Part shown: in pieces, positions 49,691 through 58,372 of the stretch
How positions within the stretch are numbered: position 1 is the first letter of the stretch
How the letters are laid out: each line of letters opens with the position of its first letter
Assembly (NCBI GenBank): GCA_963752695.1
Contig: CAVVZB010000002.1
Coordinates: 310,001-374,000, forward strand
Length of the DNA: 64,000 bases
Direction of reading: 5' to 3'
Source of the DNA: Bog-113 sp963752695
Lineage (GTDB): Bacteria; Acidobacteriota; Terriglobia; Bryobacterales; Bryobacteraceae
The notes under the pieces: model-generated
The model's database searches: none
What the model saw: the letters and a program-made list of their open reading frames with translations, nothing else
What the model was told of the DNA's origin: nothing
Program-made: the position numbers and the translations under genes

Positions 49691-51238
49691 TCAGTTCACC
49701 AGCTGCAATTGTGCAGACTTGTGCAGGTTTTGCGATTTCTCCGCTGGTGTGAAAAACCTCGCCTCCGTCTCTCTTGCATCTAGCGGCTTGGAAAACAGGA
49801 ACCCCTGCCCGTAGGGACATCCAAGTGCGCGCAACCGTTCGAGCTGAGCCGGTGTCTCAATGCCTTCCGCTACCGTGTCCATTCCTAGATTACGCGCGAG
49901 CTCGAGCATAGTGCGCACGATCTCCGGGCCATCCGCGCTCGCTTCCATGCCTCGGACGAACGATTGGTCAATTTTGAGCGTATCGAAAGGGAAACGGGAC
50001 AGGTACTGCAGGGACGAGTAGCCGGTGCCAAAATCGTCGATCATCAACCCCACGCCGATCGCTTTTAGTTCGTTGAGGACCTGGACTGCCGATTCCGTGT
50101 TGACCACGAGGTTGCTTTCTGTGATCTCCAGCCATAAAAGTTCGGCCGGAATGCCGGAGTCTTTCACGGCGCTTGCAATCTGATCGAACAAGGTCGCTTC
50201 CGTGAATTGGCAGCTGGACAAATTGACGCTTACCGAGCGATGCGGCCGGTCGTTGTACCTTGCGTTCCATTCACAAATTTGTTGGCAGGCCTGGCGAAGC
50301 ACCCAATTCCCAATCGGTACGATCAGGCCGGTTTCCTCGGCAATCGGGATGAACTGAAAAGGGGAGATAAGCCCACGTCTGGGGTGTTCCCAGCGGAGTA
50401 AAGCTTCGAAACCGACAACCTTGCCCGAATCCAACGATACCTTGGGTTGGTAGTAGACACGAAGCTCGTCGCGATCGAGGGCTCGCCTGAGGTCAGTCTC
50501 AAGTTCCCATCGGACCAACGCATTTGCTCGCATTTCGGAATCGAAGACTTGCGACCGTCCGCTACCGCTCGCCTTGGCCCGGTACATCGCCATTTCCGCG
50601 TCGCTTAAAACATGGTCCGCCGATTGGCACGATCCGGTGCTGAGAGCGACTCCGATACAAGCGCTAGCGAAGATCTCACGGTCATCGACGAGAAAGGGAG
50701 TGGCGAGCATTTTCTGAATGCGGTCGCTGATCTGAATCGCGTTTTCGACGGTTTTGATGTTATCCAAAAGGACGGCAAATTCGTCGCCCTCCATGCGGGC
50801 AAGAGTGGAATCCCAGTTGGTGTGGCCTACAAGATCGGTGGCTCGCAAGCAGGAAGTCAGACGTTGCGCGATATTGCGGAGCAGCCGGTTGCCGGCTACG
50901 TGGCCGAGACTGTCATTGACCATGCGGAACCGATCGACGCCGATGGCCAAGACTGCAAATCGGTGATCCGGATTGAACGTCCTGCCTTGCAGAGCCAAGC
51001 TCAGACGCCTGACAAAGGTGGCACGGTTGGGCAGCCCTGTGAGGTCGTCAATTCGAAGGTCGTTCTGATGGTGAGAAAGGTCGGTGCGCTGCTCCGGCGT
51101 CAGAAGGCTGGTTGCAGCATCTAGGCGTTTCCTGGCGAGCGCAAGAGCCGTTTCCATAGTTTCGACAGACTTGAGAAGTTCGATATTTTCATTGCGGAGC
51201 GTCGCCAGTTCTTCTTGAATAGCCATACATGTTTCCAT
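49691..51238 (-). CDS. Diguanylate cyclase/phosphodiesterase (GGDEF-EAL) with coiled-coil start
   Basis: 515 residues from the ATG behind AGAGGTGAAGCGG; the longer frame to 51400 is not supported. Residues 1-60 form a coiled coil (IQEELATLRNENIELLKSVETMETALALARKRL). The GGDEF domain has DDLTGLPNR and the motif altered to EGDEF. The EAL domain is complete: FEALLRWEHP, SVNLSSCQF, LWLEITES, IDDFGTGYSSLQYL, KIDQSFVRG and DTVAEGIET. EAL (c-di-GMP hydrolysis) is likely active; cyclase activity is less certain. Confidence 0.92.
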   Translation of the reverse strand: METCMAIQEELATLRNENIELLKSVETMETALALARKRLDAATSLLTPEQRTDLSHHQNDLRIDDLTGLPNRATFVRRLSLALQGRTFNPDHRFAVLAIGVDRFRMVNDSLGHVAGNRLLRNIAQRLTSCLRATDLVGHTNWDSTLARMEGDEFAVLLDNIKTVENAIQISDRIQKMLATPFLVDDREIFASACIGVALSTGSCQSADHVLSDAEMAMYRAKASGSGRSQVFDSEMRANALVRWELETDLRRALDRDELRVYYQPKVSLDSGKVVGFEALLRWEHPRRGLISPFQFIPIAEETGLIVPIGNWVLRQACQQICEWNARYNDRPHRSVSVNLSSCQFTEATLFDQIASAVKDSGIPAELLWLEITESNLVVNTESAVQVLNELKAIGVGLMIDDFGTGYSSLQYLSRFPFDTLKIDQSFVRGMEASADGPEIVRTMLELARNLGMDTVAEGIETPAQLERLRALGCPYGQGFLFSKPLDARETEARFFTPAEKSQNLHKSAQLQLVN

Positions 51239-51357
51239 CCGCTTCACCTCTGAAGAACAGGAATGCTTATGGGACGTCCATCGGCGGGAGACAGGAAATG
51301 CTTTATAGCGGAGGAATTCGGAATTCGAAAACCAGTCAAGAAACGTTTTTACCGGGA

Positions 51358-51391
51358 AGTGCAGTAGATAATCGCGGCGGAAAGCTGCACT
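51358..51391. repeat. Inverted repeat in the divergent promoter region
   Basis: AGTGCAG (51358-51364) and CTGCACT (51385-51391) are 20 bp apart, and GGAATTCGGAATTC just upstream is a short direct repeat. They lie between the divergent GGDEF-EAL and protease genes and could be an operator or an RNA hairpin. Confidence 0.35.
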
Positions 51392-51402
51392 GGAGAACAT
51401 AG

Positions 51403-53346
51403 ATGCCCGAACAAATAACCGCGGGTGACCTTCGAAAATTGATGGTCACTGCGAAAGCGCAATGGACGATCGACGAGCGATTGAACGACAACGACGCGGT
51501 GCGGCGACATCCGCTGGGAGCGGATCTTACTCGAGCCGAAAAAGTAAGTGACGTGCCCCGGATCGATATCGCGCCATTCTTGAAGACTCCGTCTTCGAAC
51601 CCATTCCTGCAGCAATTGCGAATCAACCGGGGATTTCTGGAGGCGAGCGAACGTCCCATTTCGCCGGCCGTGCGGGACGCGATTGAAAAGTTAGCCATCG
51701 AACCCGCGATGGAAAACGGGGCTGGCGCCGCGATGGTCAATGGAGGGAGCGGCTCAAATGGACACGAGTCCGCAGTGGACTGGCGCAATCGATTTGGCTG
51801 GCCTTGGCTCACCAAAGTGAAGGATCAAGACCCTTGCGAATCCTGCTGGACCTTCTCGGCAGTGGGAGTGGTGGAGGCCATGACGCGAATCGAGCACGCG
51901 GTTTGGAGCCTGCGCTCCGAAGGCGACGTGCACGACGGTATGAACGCGCAATGCGCGACCACGGGCTGGCCGACTCATGCGTTTGACTGGATGAAGAGCA
52001 ACGGCGTTGCCGACCCCGGATCGTGGGCGTATGAGACAACGAATCAAAAGTATGCGCCCACTCCGGACCGGGCGGGACGGACTGTACGGCTCGATTCCTA
52101 CGTCACGCTAAGTAATGTGAACGATCAGAAAGTATGGCTAGATAACGTGGGTCCGCTTTCGGCGTGCTTCACGGTCTATAACGATTTTTTTGCATATGGG
52201 CCGAACTCGGGCGTGTATACACAAACGTCGCAAGCAGTTGCCGGGGGACATTGCATTGTGGTTGTGGGTTATGACGACGCCAAGCAAGCATGGCTGATCC
52301 GCAACTCCTGGGGGACGGGTTGGGGAATGCAAGGGTACTGCTGGTTCGGTTACGGGCAGTGCGATATCGACAACAACGCGAAGTATGGGGTGCCGGGCGC
52401 AAATACCAGTCCGGACCCATGGACGAAGCGCCGCATCCATAGCGGGAACATTTTCGAAAGCGGCGACGGGCAGATCCATCGCAATTTTGAAGTATGGGCG
52501 CATGCGCCCGGTAACGCGGTGCGGCATTACTGGCGAAACGGGGCAAACCTGAATTGGGCCGTGGCGGAGTCACAGGGGAATGATTGTGCGGGCAACCCCT
52601 GTGCAACCGGCACCACGTACAACCGGAACTTCGAATTCATTTACCGCACGACGGCGAACCGTCTGCATCACCGGTTTTTCGATCAAGGACACGGCGCGTG
52701 GATGGACGGTCCTGTATTCGGTCCAACCAACGTAGCGGGAGACCCCGGCTTTATCCAGAGCGATTATGGATCGCCCGGGAACTTCGAAGTGGTGGTACTG
52801 CTTTCCACGGGGCAACTTGCTCACTGGTGGAGAAATGAAGGAAACTTTGCGTGGCAGCAATCGGCCGTTTTCGGTCAGGGTGTCGCGTTTAGCGGGCCGG
52901 CGCTGGTGCAGCGTTTCGATCGCGGACTGGATGTGATCTGCACAAATCGCAACGGGACGATGCAGCGCTATTTGCGAGACGATGCGCATGGGAAACCGTG
53001 GCAGGCATGCGAGACATTTGGCTCTGGCATTACGAGCGCTCCGGTGATGATCGAGGGGCAATTTGGCGCTACCGATGAAAATTCGCCCGGGAACTATGAA
53101 TTGTGTGTAGCGGCGGGCGGTCAGATCGAGCACTGGTGGCGCACGGTGCAGGGCGCCAATACCTGGGCGAACAGCGCGAAGTTTGGCAGCTCTCACGGCA
53201 GGGTGGTGCAGGTGCTCGGGCTAATCGAATCCAGTTTTGGCTTTGACCTGGAGCTAGTGGCACTGCTGGACAACGGGTCTCTCCAGCATTTCTGGAGATC
53301 CGACAAATGGTACGAAGGACCGGTCTTCGGTTCAACGAATCATTGA
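51403..53346 (+). CDS. Papain-family (C1) cysteine protease with C-terminal lectin-like repeats
   Basis: 647 residues. Residues 1-125 look like a propeptide region without a signal peptide. Residues 125-330 hold the C1 fold with Cys148 (PCESCWTFSA), His283 (GGHCIVVVGYD) and Asn301 (IRNSWGTGWG). Gln140 before the Cys (VKDQDP) may supply the oxyanion hole. From about 345 to the end there are about five degenerate repeats with the pattern NFEV-x-L-x-HWWR-x-W-x-FG, resembling DUF346/PLL-type beta-propeller lectins. ATG behind GGAG. Its last codons lie in a 120-bp repeat shared with the 3' region of the xylanase gene. Confidence 0.9.
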   Translation: MPEQITAGDLRKLMVTAKAQWTIDERLNDNDAVRRHPLGADLTRAEKVSDVPRIDIAPFLKTPSSNPFLQQLRINRGFLEASERPISPAVRDAIEKLAIEPAMENGAGAAMVNGGSGSNGHESAVDWRNRFGWPWLTKVKDQDPCESCWTFSAVGVVEAMTRIEHAVWSLRSEGDVHDGMNAQCATTGWPTHAFDWMKSNGVADPGSWAYETTNQKYAPTPDRAGRTVRLDSYVTLSNVNDQKVWLDNVGPLSACFTVYNDFFAYGPNSGVYTQTSQAVAGGHCIVVVGYDDAKQAWLIRNSWGTGWGMQGYCWFGYGQCDIDNNAKYGVPGANTSPDPWTKRRIHSGNIFESGDGQIHRNFEVWAHAPGNAVRHYWRNGANLNWAVAESQGNDCAGNPCATGTTYNRNFEFIYRTTANRLHHRFFDQGHGAWMDGPVFGPTNVAGDPGFIQSDYGSPGNFEVVVLLSTGQLAHWWRNEGNFAWQQSAVFGQGVAFSGPALVQRFDRGLDVICTNRNGTMQRYLRDDAHGKPWQACETFGSGITSAPVMIEGQFGATDENSPGNYELCVAAGGQIEHWWRTVQGANTWANSAKFGSSHGRVVQVLGLIESSFGFDLELVALLDNGSLQHFWRSDKWYEGPVFGSTNH

Positions 53347-53447
53347 GGAGATTGCGCCGCTACTGTAAGCCCGTGCCGGCTCGCTTCGCCATTCAGGGAG
53401 ATGATCACATACTGCGGTCCGGAGGAGACCGCAGTTGGATCTGCAGG
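53329..53447. repeat. Degenerate direct repeat, copy A (flanks the GloVer gene)
   Basis: About 119 bp, roughly 80% identical to copy B at 54743-54862. It starts in the last codons of the protease gene. The shared block corresponds to the 3' end of a TIGR03437-domain gene on the minus strand. Confidence 0.8.
53341..53447 (-). pseudogene. Decayed 3' fragment of a TIGR03437-domain gene
   Basis: Read on the minus strand, after one assumed deleted base, the fragment gives TAVSSGPQYVIISLNG, then EASRHGLTVAAQSPQ and a stop. The xylanase C-terminus reads TAVSSGPQEVIISVNGVASQRGLTVAVQ. The rest of the gene is absent and there is a frame break, so this is a remnant. Confidence 0.7.
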
Positions 53448-53575
53448 ACAGAACAGGCGGGCCGGATAATGCCGCTCATGGCCGGCTCGCGACGGGGGGA
53501 TGTCAGATGACATCTTTTACAAGTCCTTCACAAACCTTTTACTTAGCTAGCCGATTAGTCTGCCTACACTCAGGT

Positions 53576-54739
53576 ATGAACCTAAATCGGACAAAAGTCC
53601 GCAATATCCTGAGCTCATTCTTGCTTACCGGCTTGACTCTCACTGCATCCCCGGCGCAACTCACTTATTCGGTCATCTATCGTTCCCCGGCACCTGCCAA
53701 CGCCGCACAACCACCCCTGGCCGCCGCTAGAGCCGGAGGCGCCCTCTACGCAACCACCGAGAACGGTATCACGGGGAACGGATCCGTAATTTCCCTAACC
53801 AAGGAGCCGGGTAGCAATTCCTGGAAACAGACGTTGATCTATAACACCAGCTCAAATCCAAATGCCGGGCTAGCCATCGGCGCTGACGGAAGCCTCTACG
53901 GGACAACATTGGGAACCGCTTTCCAACTATCCCCGCCCGCCGTCCCCGGTGGATCCTGGACCGAAAAGACGATCTTCACGTTTTCACAGCCGTATCTGGC
54001 TACGGGTAATCTGGTGATCGATCAAGCAGGCAATCTCTACGGCACCGTCGAGGCGAATCCGAACGATGCGAACCCTTTCGCGATCTACCGCCTTAGCGCC
54101 CCAGCTGAACCAGGTGGCACGTGGACTGGGAACCGCATCTATAACTTCTCAAGCTCCTTAAATGTGCAGGGAGGGCTAACTGTCACGCCGAGCGGGATTG
54201 TGATTTCGACCTTTACCGACAAAGTAATCGCCTTACAAGTTTCGGCCGATGGCCAGACGGCCACAGCTACGACGATCTTTGACTTAGCAGCCGCTGGGCT
54301 ACTCACGAGCGCTCCCGCGCTTCTACTTCCGTCAGGGCAAATCCTGCTTACGGAACAAAATGCTTCCCAGTATGGAGACATCATCGAGCTAACACCCGGA
54401 GCAAAAGGTGCTCCCTGGACCGAGACTGTCATTTTCTCCCCCAGCGGCATCGAGGGAGAATATCCTAACGGGGCATTGTCCTTGGGCAAGAACGGCGTCG
54501 TTTACGGAACGACGTTCGGGGGCGGAACCGGGCAGATCGGAACCGTGTTTGAGCTGACGCCGCCAACTGCGCCAGGCGGCGCTTGGACCGAGAAGGTTCT
54601 CCACAACTTTCTCGGAGGAGTACTGGGGCAAGAACCAAGCTCAGGCACGCTGATCAGTGGTTCCGCAGTATTCGGCCTTGCTGGTATCAGCGGCAATAAT
54701 CTAAACGTTCTGGCGTTTGAAATTACGGCCGCTCCGTAG
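53576..54739 (+). CDS. Secreted GloVer tandem-repeat protein
   Basis: 387 residues from MNLNRTKVRNILSSFLLTGLTLTASPA (signal peptide); the frame opens upstream at 53435, which is not signal-like. The body consists of repeats of about 40-60 residues with patterns such as GSLYGTTLGTAFQLSPP and GVVYGTTFGGGTGQIGTVFELTPPTAPGGAWTEKVLHNF, the choice-of-anchor GloVer repeat. Probably surface-exposed; function unknown. The gene is bracketed by the two repeat copies and is convergent with the xylanase gene (23 bp). Confidence 0.8.
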   Translation: MNLNRTKVRNILSSFLLTGLTLTASPAQLTYSVIYRSPAPANAAQPPLAAARAGGALYATTENGITGNGSVISLTKEPGSNSWKQTLIYNTSSNPNAGLAIGADGSLYGTTLGTAFQLSPPAVPGGSWTEKTIFTFSQPYLATGNLVIDQAGNLYGTVEANPNDANPFAIYRLSAPAEPGGTWTGNRIYNFSSSLNVQGGLTVTPSGIVISTFTDKVIALQVSADGQTATATTIFDLAAAGLLTSAPALLLPSGQILLTEQNASQYGDIIELTPGAKGAPWTETVIFSPSGIEGEYPNGALSLGKNGVVYGTTFGGGTGQIGTVFELTPPTAPGGAWTEKVLHNFLGGVLGQEPSSGTLISGSAVFGLAGISGNNLNVLAFEITAAP

Positions 54740-54742
54740 TCC

Positions 54743-54862
54743 GGTTCAAACAATCATTGAGGCTATTGCACCGCTACGGTGAGACCGCGCTGACTGGCGA
54801 CGCCGTTCACGGAGATGATCACTTCCTGCGGTCCAGAGGAGACCGCAGTCGGGATCTGCAGG
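54743..54862. repeat. Degenerate direct repeat, copy B
   Basis: About 120 bp spanning the spacer after the GloVer gene and the 3' end of the xylanase gene; partner of copy A at 53329-53447. The match begins with GGTTCAA and ends with ATCTGCAGG in both copies. Confidence 0.8.
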
Positions 54863-56571
54863 TTCACTTGCATCAGTCCATTCACTTCACCAGGGGCGGC
54901 ACCGGCATAGCTAACCGGTGCCACAACTCCTGCAACCGTGGCGGTGACATTCAGCAATTGGATTGCGGCTCCTGGCGCTAACTGGCCATCGACACTGGCG
55001 GGGCTGGTTTGGCCGCCACCTGTCGCAAACAAGACGATGGTGCCCCCGGAAGAAATGGGACTGGATGACGTGTTAAGTTCCAAGCCGCCATTGGATGGGA
55101 CGTAGTTCAAGATCGCGCCCGGGCCAGTTCCCGAAGCGTTGATCGAAAAAATACCGGGCGCGGCGGCGACCACCGGCAGGGTCACCGGCGCGGATGCGAT
55201 TCCATTGAACTTGTAAGTGATCGCGGTGCTGGCGTGGCCCGAGACTTCGTAGGGTACAACCACGCTCGTCTGTCCGGCAACGGTGTAGAGCACGGGAGCG
55301 GGAGCGCCATCGAAGAGCACCTCGGTCCCGGCGAGATTCGTCAGCAGATGGAGCGAGGAGTCGAGCTGGGTACCGGTGAAGGCGGGGGGGCCGAAGTTGG
55401 TCTGGAACATGGTAATGATCTCGCCGGGGGCCACGCCTCCGCCAGTGTAATTGGATGCGTTCACGATCGCATTGGCGCTGGACGGCGCGGGCACGGTTTG
55501 CAGGGTCTGCATCATGGAGTTAAAGGCGGGCTTGGGCTGGTAATTGGCATCAAAGGGTAAGGCATTGCCGTACTGATTGTTATTAGCGCCAGGAATCCAG
55601 GAGTACTTATCTGTAAATCCCCAAGTTTGAAAAGCTGTGCAAGCCGGATTTTGCAGACACACGGTAAGTATGTTGGAGTAAGTAGCGGCTTGCTGCATCA
55701 GGACGGTCTGATCCGAGAAAGAACTACTCGGAATCTTGACATCCATCTCGGTGATATGCACTTGTAAGCCAAGGCTGGCGACCCGGGCGATATCGGAAGC
55801 AAGCTGAGACAGATCGGGATAAGAACTTCCGGAATCGATATGCATTTGGATGCCGAGGCCGTTGATCGGAACGCCGCGGGAGACAAAATCCTTCAGCATG
55901 TTATAGACGGCTTCGAACTTGGGCCCATCCTGCTCAATGTTGTAGTCGTTATAGAAGAGCAAGGCTGCGGGGTCGGCGGCATGAGCCCAGCGGAAAGCCT
56001 GTTCGATGAAGCCGGTGCCGGTTAGGCCGATTCCGGGTTGGTTGTACCAGATGGAATCTTTTAGATCAGTGCCAACGCCGCTTGCGGAGTCACTCACGGC
56101 TTCGTTGACAACGTCCCAGGCGAACACCTGGCCCTGGTAGTGGGACACGACTGTCTTGATATGGTCCTGCAGGATTTGACTCAGAGCCGTGCTGCTGAAG
56201 CCGCCATTGACCAGCCAGTCTGGATTGAAGACACCCCAACATAGGTTGTGGCCTCGAGTTTTCATTCCATGCGCCTGAGCGAAAGCCACCAGCTGGTCAC
56301 CGGGTTCGAAGTCATAAGTGGACTGGGTCGGGTGAATCGGGTTCCACTTCATGGCGTTTTCCGGCTCGAGCATGTTGTATTGCGTGCTTAAGGTGGCGGC
56401 ATAGTCCGGCTCTAGGAGGCGGCTGGGACTTATTCCGAACTCGTCGGCGTCAGCGGCTGCACCGACGAGAAGTGTACGGTAAGCGGCGGCCTGCCGAAGC
56501 GTAGTAACGGATTGGGGTAGCGCGACGCCCGTGGCGAGTACTAGAATGAGCGCGGTTCGAAGCAGTGGCAT
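54763..56571 (-). CDS. GH10 endo-1,4-beta-xylanase with C-terminal TIGR03437 domain
   Basis: 602 residues from MPLLRTALILVLATGVALPQ (signal peptide). GH10 barrel at about 30-385: LEPENAMKWNPIH, RGHNLCWG, acid/base Glu157 (WDVVNEAVSD) and nucleophile Glu275 (HITEMDVK). The C-terminal 200 residues are the Solibacter-type TIGR03437 domain: NASNYTGGGVAPGEIITMFQ, PAPVLYTVAGQTSVVVPYEVSG, and FATGGGQTSPASVDG. Likely secreted degradation of xylan. The frame extends upstream to 56694 but without a signal. Confidence 0.93.
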   Translation of the reverse strand: MPLLRTALILVLATGVALPQSVTTLRQAAAYRTLLVGAAADADEFGISPSRLLEPDYAATLSTQYNMLEPENAMKWNPIHPTQSTYDFEPGDQLVAFAQAHGMKTRGHNLCWGVFNPDWLVNGGFSSTALSQILQDHIKTVVSHYQGQVFAWDVVNEAVSDSASGVGTDLKDSIWYNQPGIGLTGTGFIEQAFRWAHAADPAALLFYNDYNIEQDGPKFEAVYNMLKDFVSRGVPINGLGIQMHIDSGSSYPDLSQLASDIARVASLGLQVHITEMDVKIPSSSFSDQTVLMQQAATYSNILTVCLQNPACTAFQTWGFTDKYSWIPGANNNQYGNALPFDANYQPKPAFNSMMQTLQTVPAPSSANAIVNASNYTGGGVAPGEIITMFQTNFGPPAFTGTQLDSSLHLLTNLAGTEVLFDGAPAPVLYTVAGQTSVVVPYEVSGHASTAITYKFNGIASAPVTLPVVAAAPGIFSINASGTGPGAILNYVPSNGGLELNTSSSPISSGGTIVLFATGGGQTSPASVDGQLAPGAAIQLLNVTATVAGVVAPVSYAGAAPGEVNGLMQVNLQIPTAVSSGPQEVIISVNGVASQRGLTVAVQ

Positions 56572-56600
56572 AGCTGCAAACACGATATCAGAAGTAGTTG

Positions 56601-58094
56601 TTAGCGCATTCCGAACACGTTGAAGACGACGTAAAGGCCGAACGCGAAGAGGCCCGCGCCAAGCAGCACGCAAACTGGCAGCGTAAGCACCCAAGCCAGC
56701 AGTAAGTTCCGTAGAGTGTCCATCTGAAGGCCGGAGCGATTGGCCGCCATCGTGCCAGCAATTCCGGAGGAAAGGACGTGCGTGGTGCTGACCGGCAAGC
56801 CATAATTATCGGCGGCCAGGATGGTGCACATGGCGACTAATTCGGCAGAAGCGCCTTGCGCATAAGTGAGATGCTCCTTACCGATTTTTTCGCCGACGGT
56901 GACCACGATGCGCTTCCAGCCAACCATGGTTCCGACGCCCAACGCCAGAGCGACCGCGAACTTCACCCACGTGGGGATGAACTTAGTCACTTTGTCCATG
57001 CTGCCCTTCAATTTGGTGACGGCTTTCTGTTCGTCGGCGTTCTGGAGCTTGTGGCCTTTGGTCAGTTTGCCGAGTGATTCGGAAACCAGGTAGAGGTCGC
57101 TACGCAGTTGCACGCGCTGGGTTTTGTCCAGAACCGAAAGGCTTTGGCGGTTCGCCAACTCGGCCGATATTTCGCGGCACTTGGTTCCAATGGCGGCGAA
57201 GGTGCGGTCGGTCAGTTTTCCGGTGGTTTTCAGATATTGGGACAGCTCGTCAGAGGCGCTTTGCCCACCGGCCATGGCGATACCTGGCGCATGCTTATCC
57301 ATTTGGAAAGAGACGGTCTGCGTGGCTTCGGACATCTCGCGGATCTGCGCTTGGGTAGTGCCCTGGTTGACGGCAAAGGATGCCGGTATGATTCCGATCA
57401 GGATGAGCATGATCAGCCCCATGCCTTTCTGGCCGTCATTGGAACCGTGCGCGAAGCTGACGCCGGTGCAAGTGAGGACGAGCAAGCTCCGAATCCATAA
57501 TGGCGGGGCTTTGCCCGGTTCCGGCGCCTGATAAAGGTCCTTGCGATGAATCAGCGCTTTGGCGACCAGCAGGAGTAGCGCGGCGCAGGTGAAGCCCACG
57601 ATCGGAGATACGAGCAGGCTTAAGCCGACCTCGCGCGCTTTGATCCAGTTCACGCCTTCGCCGAAAACGTGACCTGGCGACATCAGCGAATTCGCGAGGC
57701 CTACACCCATGATGGAGCCGATCAGAGTGTGCGAGCTGGAGGCGGGCAGGCCAAGGTACCAAGTGCCGAGATTCCAAATAATCGCCGAGATCAGGAGGGC
57801 GAATACCATGGCAAAGCCTGCAGCGGAGCCGACGTTCAAAACCAATTCGACGGGAAGCAGAGCAAGGACACCGAAAGCGACCGCCCCGTTCGAGACCAGC
57901 ACGCCGATCAGGTTCCAGCAGCCGGACCAAATCACGGCGTAGGTGGGCTTTAAACTGTGCGTGTAGATGACGGTGGCTACGGCGTTGGCAGTGTCGTGAA
58001 AACCGTTGACGAACTCAAAGGCGAGTGCCAGGCCGAGCGCAAGGAGTAAAAAGATAAAGCTTCCGGTTGAAAGTGTTTCACCAAACAGGTGCAA
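56601..58094 (-). CDS. Inorganic phosphate transporter, Pit family
   Basis: Low-affinity phosphate/H+ symporter. 497 residues with two homologous halves: EFVNGFHDTANAVATVIYT and GVSFAHGSNDGQKGMGLIM, each with the Pit signature, and a large central cytoplasmic loop (about 265-390) with helical, charged sequence. The frame opens at TTG 58112, but a second TTG at 58094 is preceded by GGGGAGGG at the right distance, so it is taken as the start (MHLFGETLSTG). Confidence 0.92.
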   Translation of the reverse strand: MHLFGETLSTGSFIFLLLALGLALAFEFVNGFHDTANAVATVIYTHSLKPTYAVIWSGCWNLIGVLVSNGAVAFGVLALLPVELVLNVGSAAGFAMVFALLISAIIWNLGTWYLGLPASSSHTLIGSIMGVGLANSLMSPGHVFGEGVNWIKAREVGLSLLVSPIVGFTCAALLLLVAKALIHRKDLYQAPEPGKAPPLWIRSLLVLTCTGVSFAHGSNDGQKGMGLIMLILIGIIPASFAVNQGTTQAQIREMSEATQTVSFQMDKHAPGIAMAGGQSASDELSQYLKTTGKLTDRTFAAIGTKCREISAELANRQSLSVLDKTQRVQLRSDLYLVSESLGKLTKGHKLQNADEQKAVTKLKGSMDKVTKFIPTWVKFAVALALGVGTMVGWKRIVVTVGEKIGKEHLTYAQGASAELVAMCTILAADNYGLPVSTTHVLSSGIAGTMAANRSGLQMDTLRNLLLAWVLTLPVCVLLGAGLFAFGLYVVFNVFGMR

Positions 58095-58282
58095 AAAAGC
58101 GACCCTCCCCAAGTATCTGCGCGAATAGCGCGACTTCGTAGGATATGCAATTCTCGGTTACACCTTAATTACAGAAACAACGGGCGTGGCACTATGGGGA
58201 AATTAAGATACGGGAGCTGTTTCATTTCGGACGGGGTCACTCGATCGTCGAGCCAATTGCGCGCAGCCGCATTTGGAAGGCG

Positions 58283-58372
58283 ATGTATTGGTATCTGATT
58301 GCGTTCGGAGTGTTGTTCTGGGTCGTTCTGTTCTGGTTCAGCTTTTATTTCCCTGGCAGCTATGCGCAATAG
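58283..58372 (+). CDS. Putative 29-residue single-span membrane peptide
   Basis: MYWYLIAFGVLFWVVLFW followed by FSFYFPGSYAQ is a continuous hydrophobic segment. GGAAGG lies just 2 bases before the ATG, closer than usual. It ends one base before the convergent kdpD-like stop. It is on the opposite strand to the kdp operon, so KdpF (which sits before kdpA) is unlikely. May be spurious. Confidence 0.3.
   Translation: MYWYLIAFGVLFWVVLFWFSFYFPGSYAQ

Noticed and set aside
49691..51400. Longer GGDEF-EAL start at 51400
   Set aside because: The extra 54 codons do not resemble a domain and run toward the divergent protease start; AGAGGTG before 51238 sets the start.
58283..58372. KdpF for the 29-residue peptide
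   Set aside because: KdpF lies upstream of kdpA on the same strand; this ORF is downstream of the operon and opposite. Reported only as a putative peptide.
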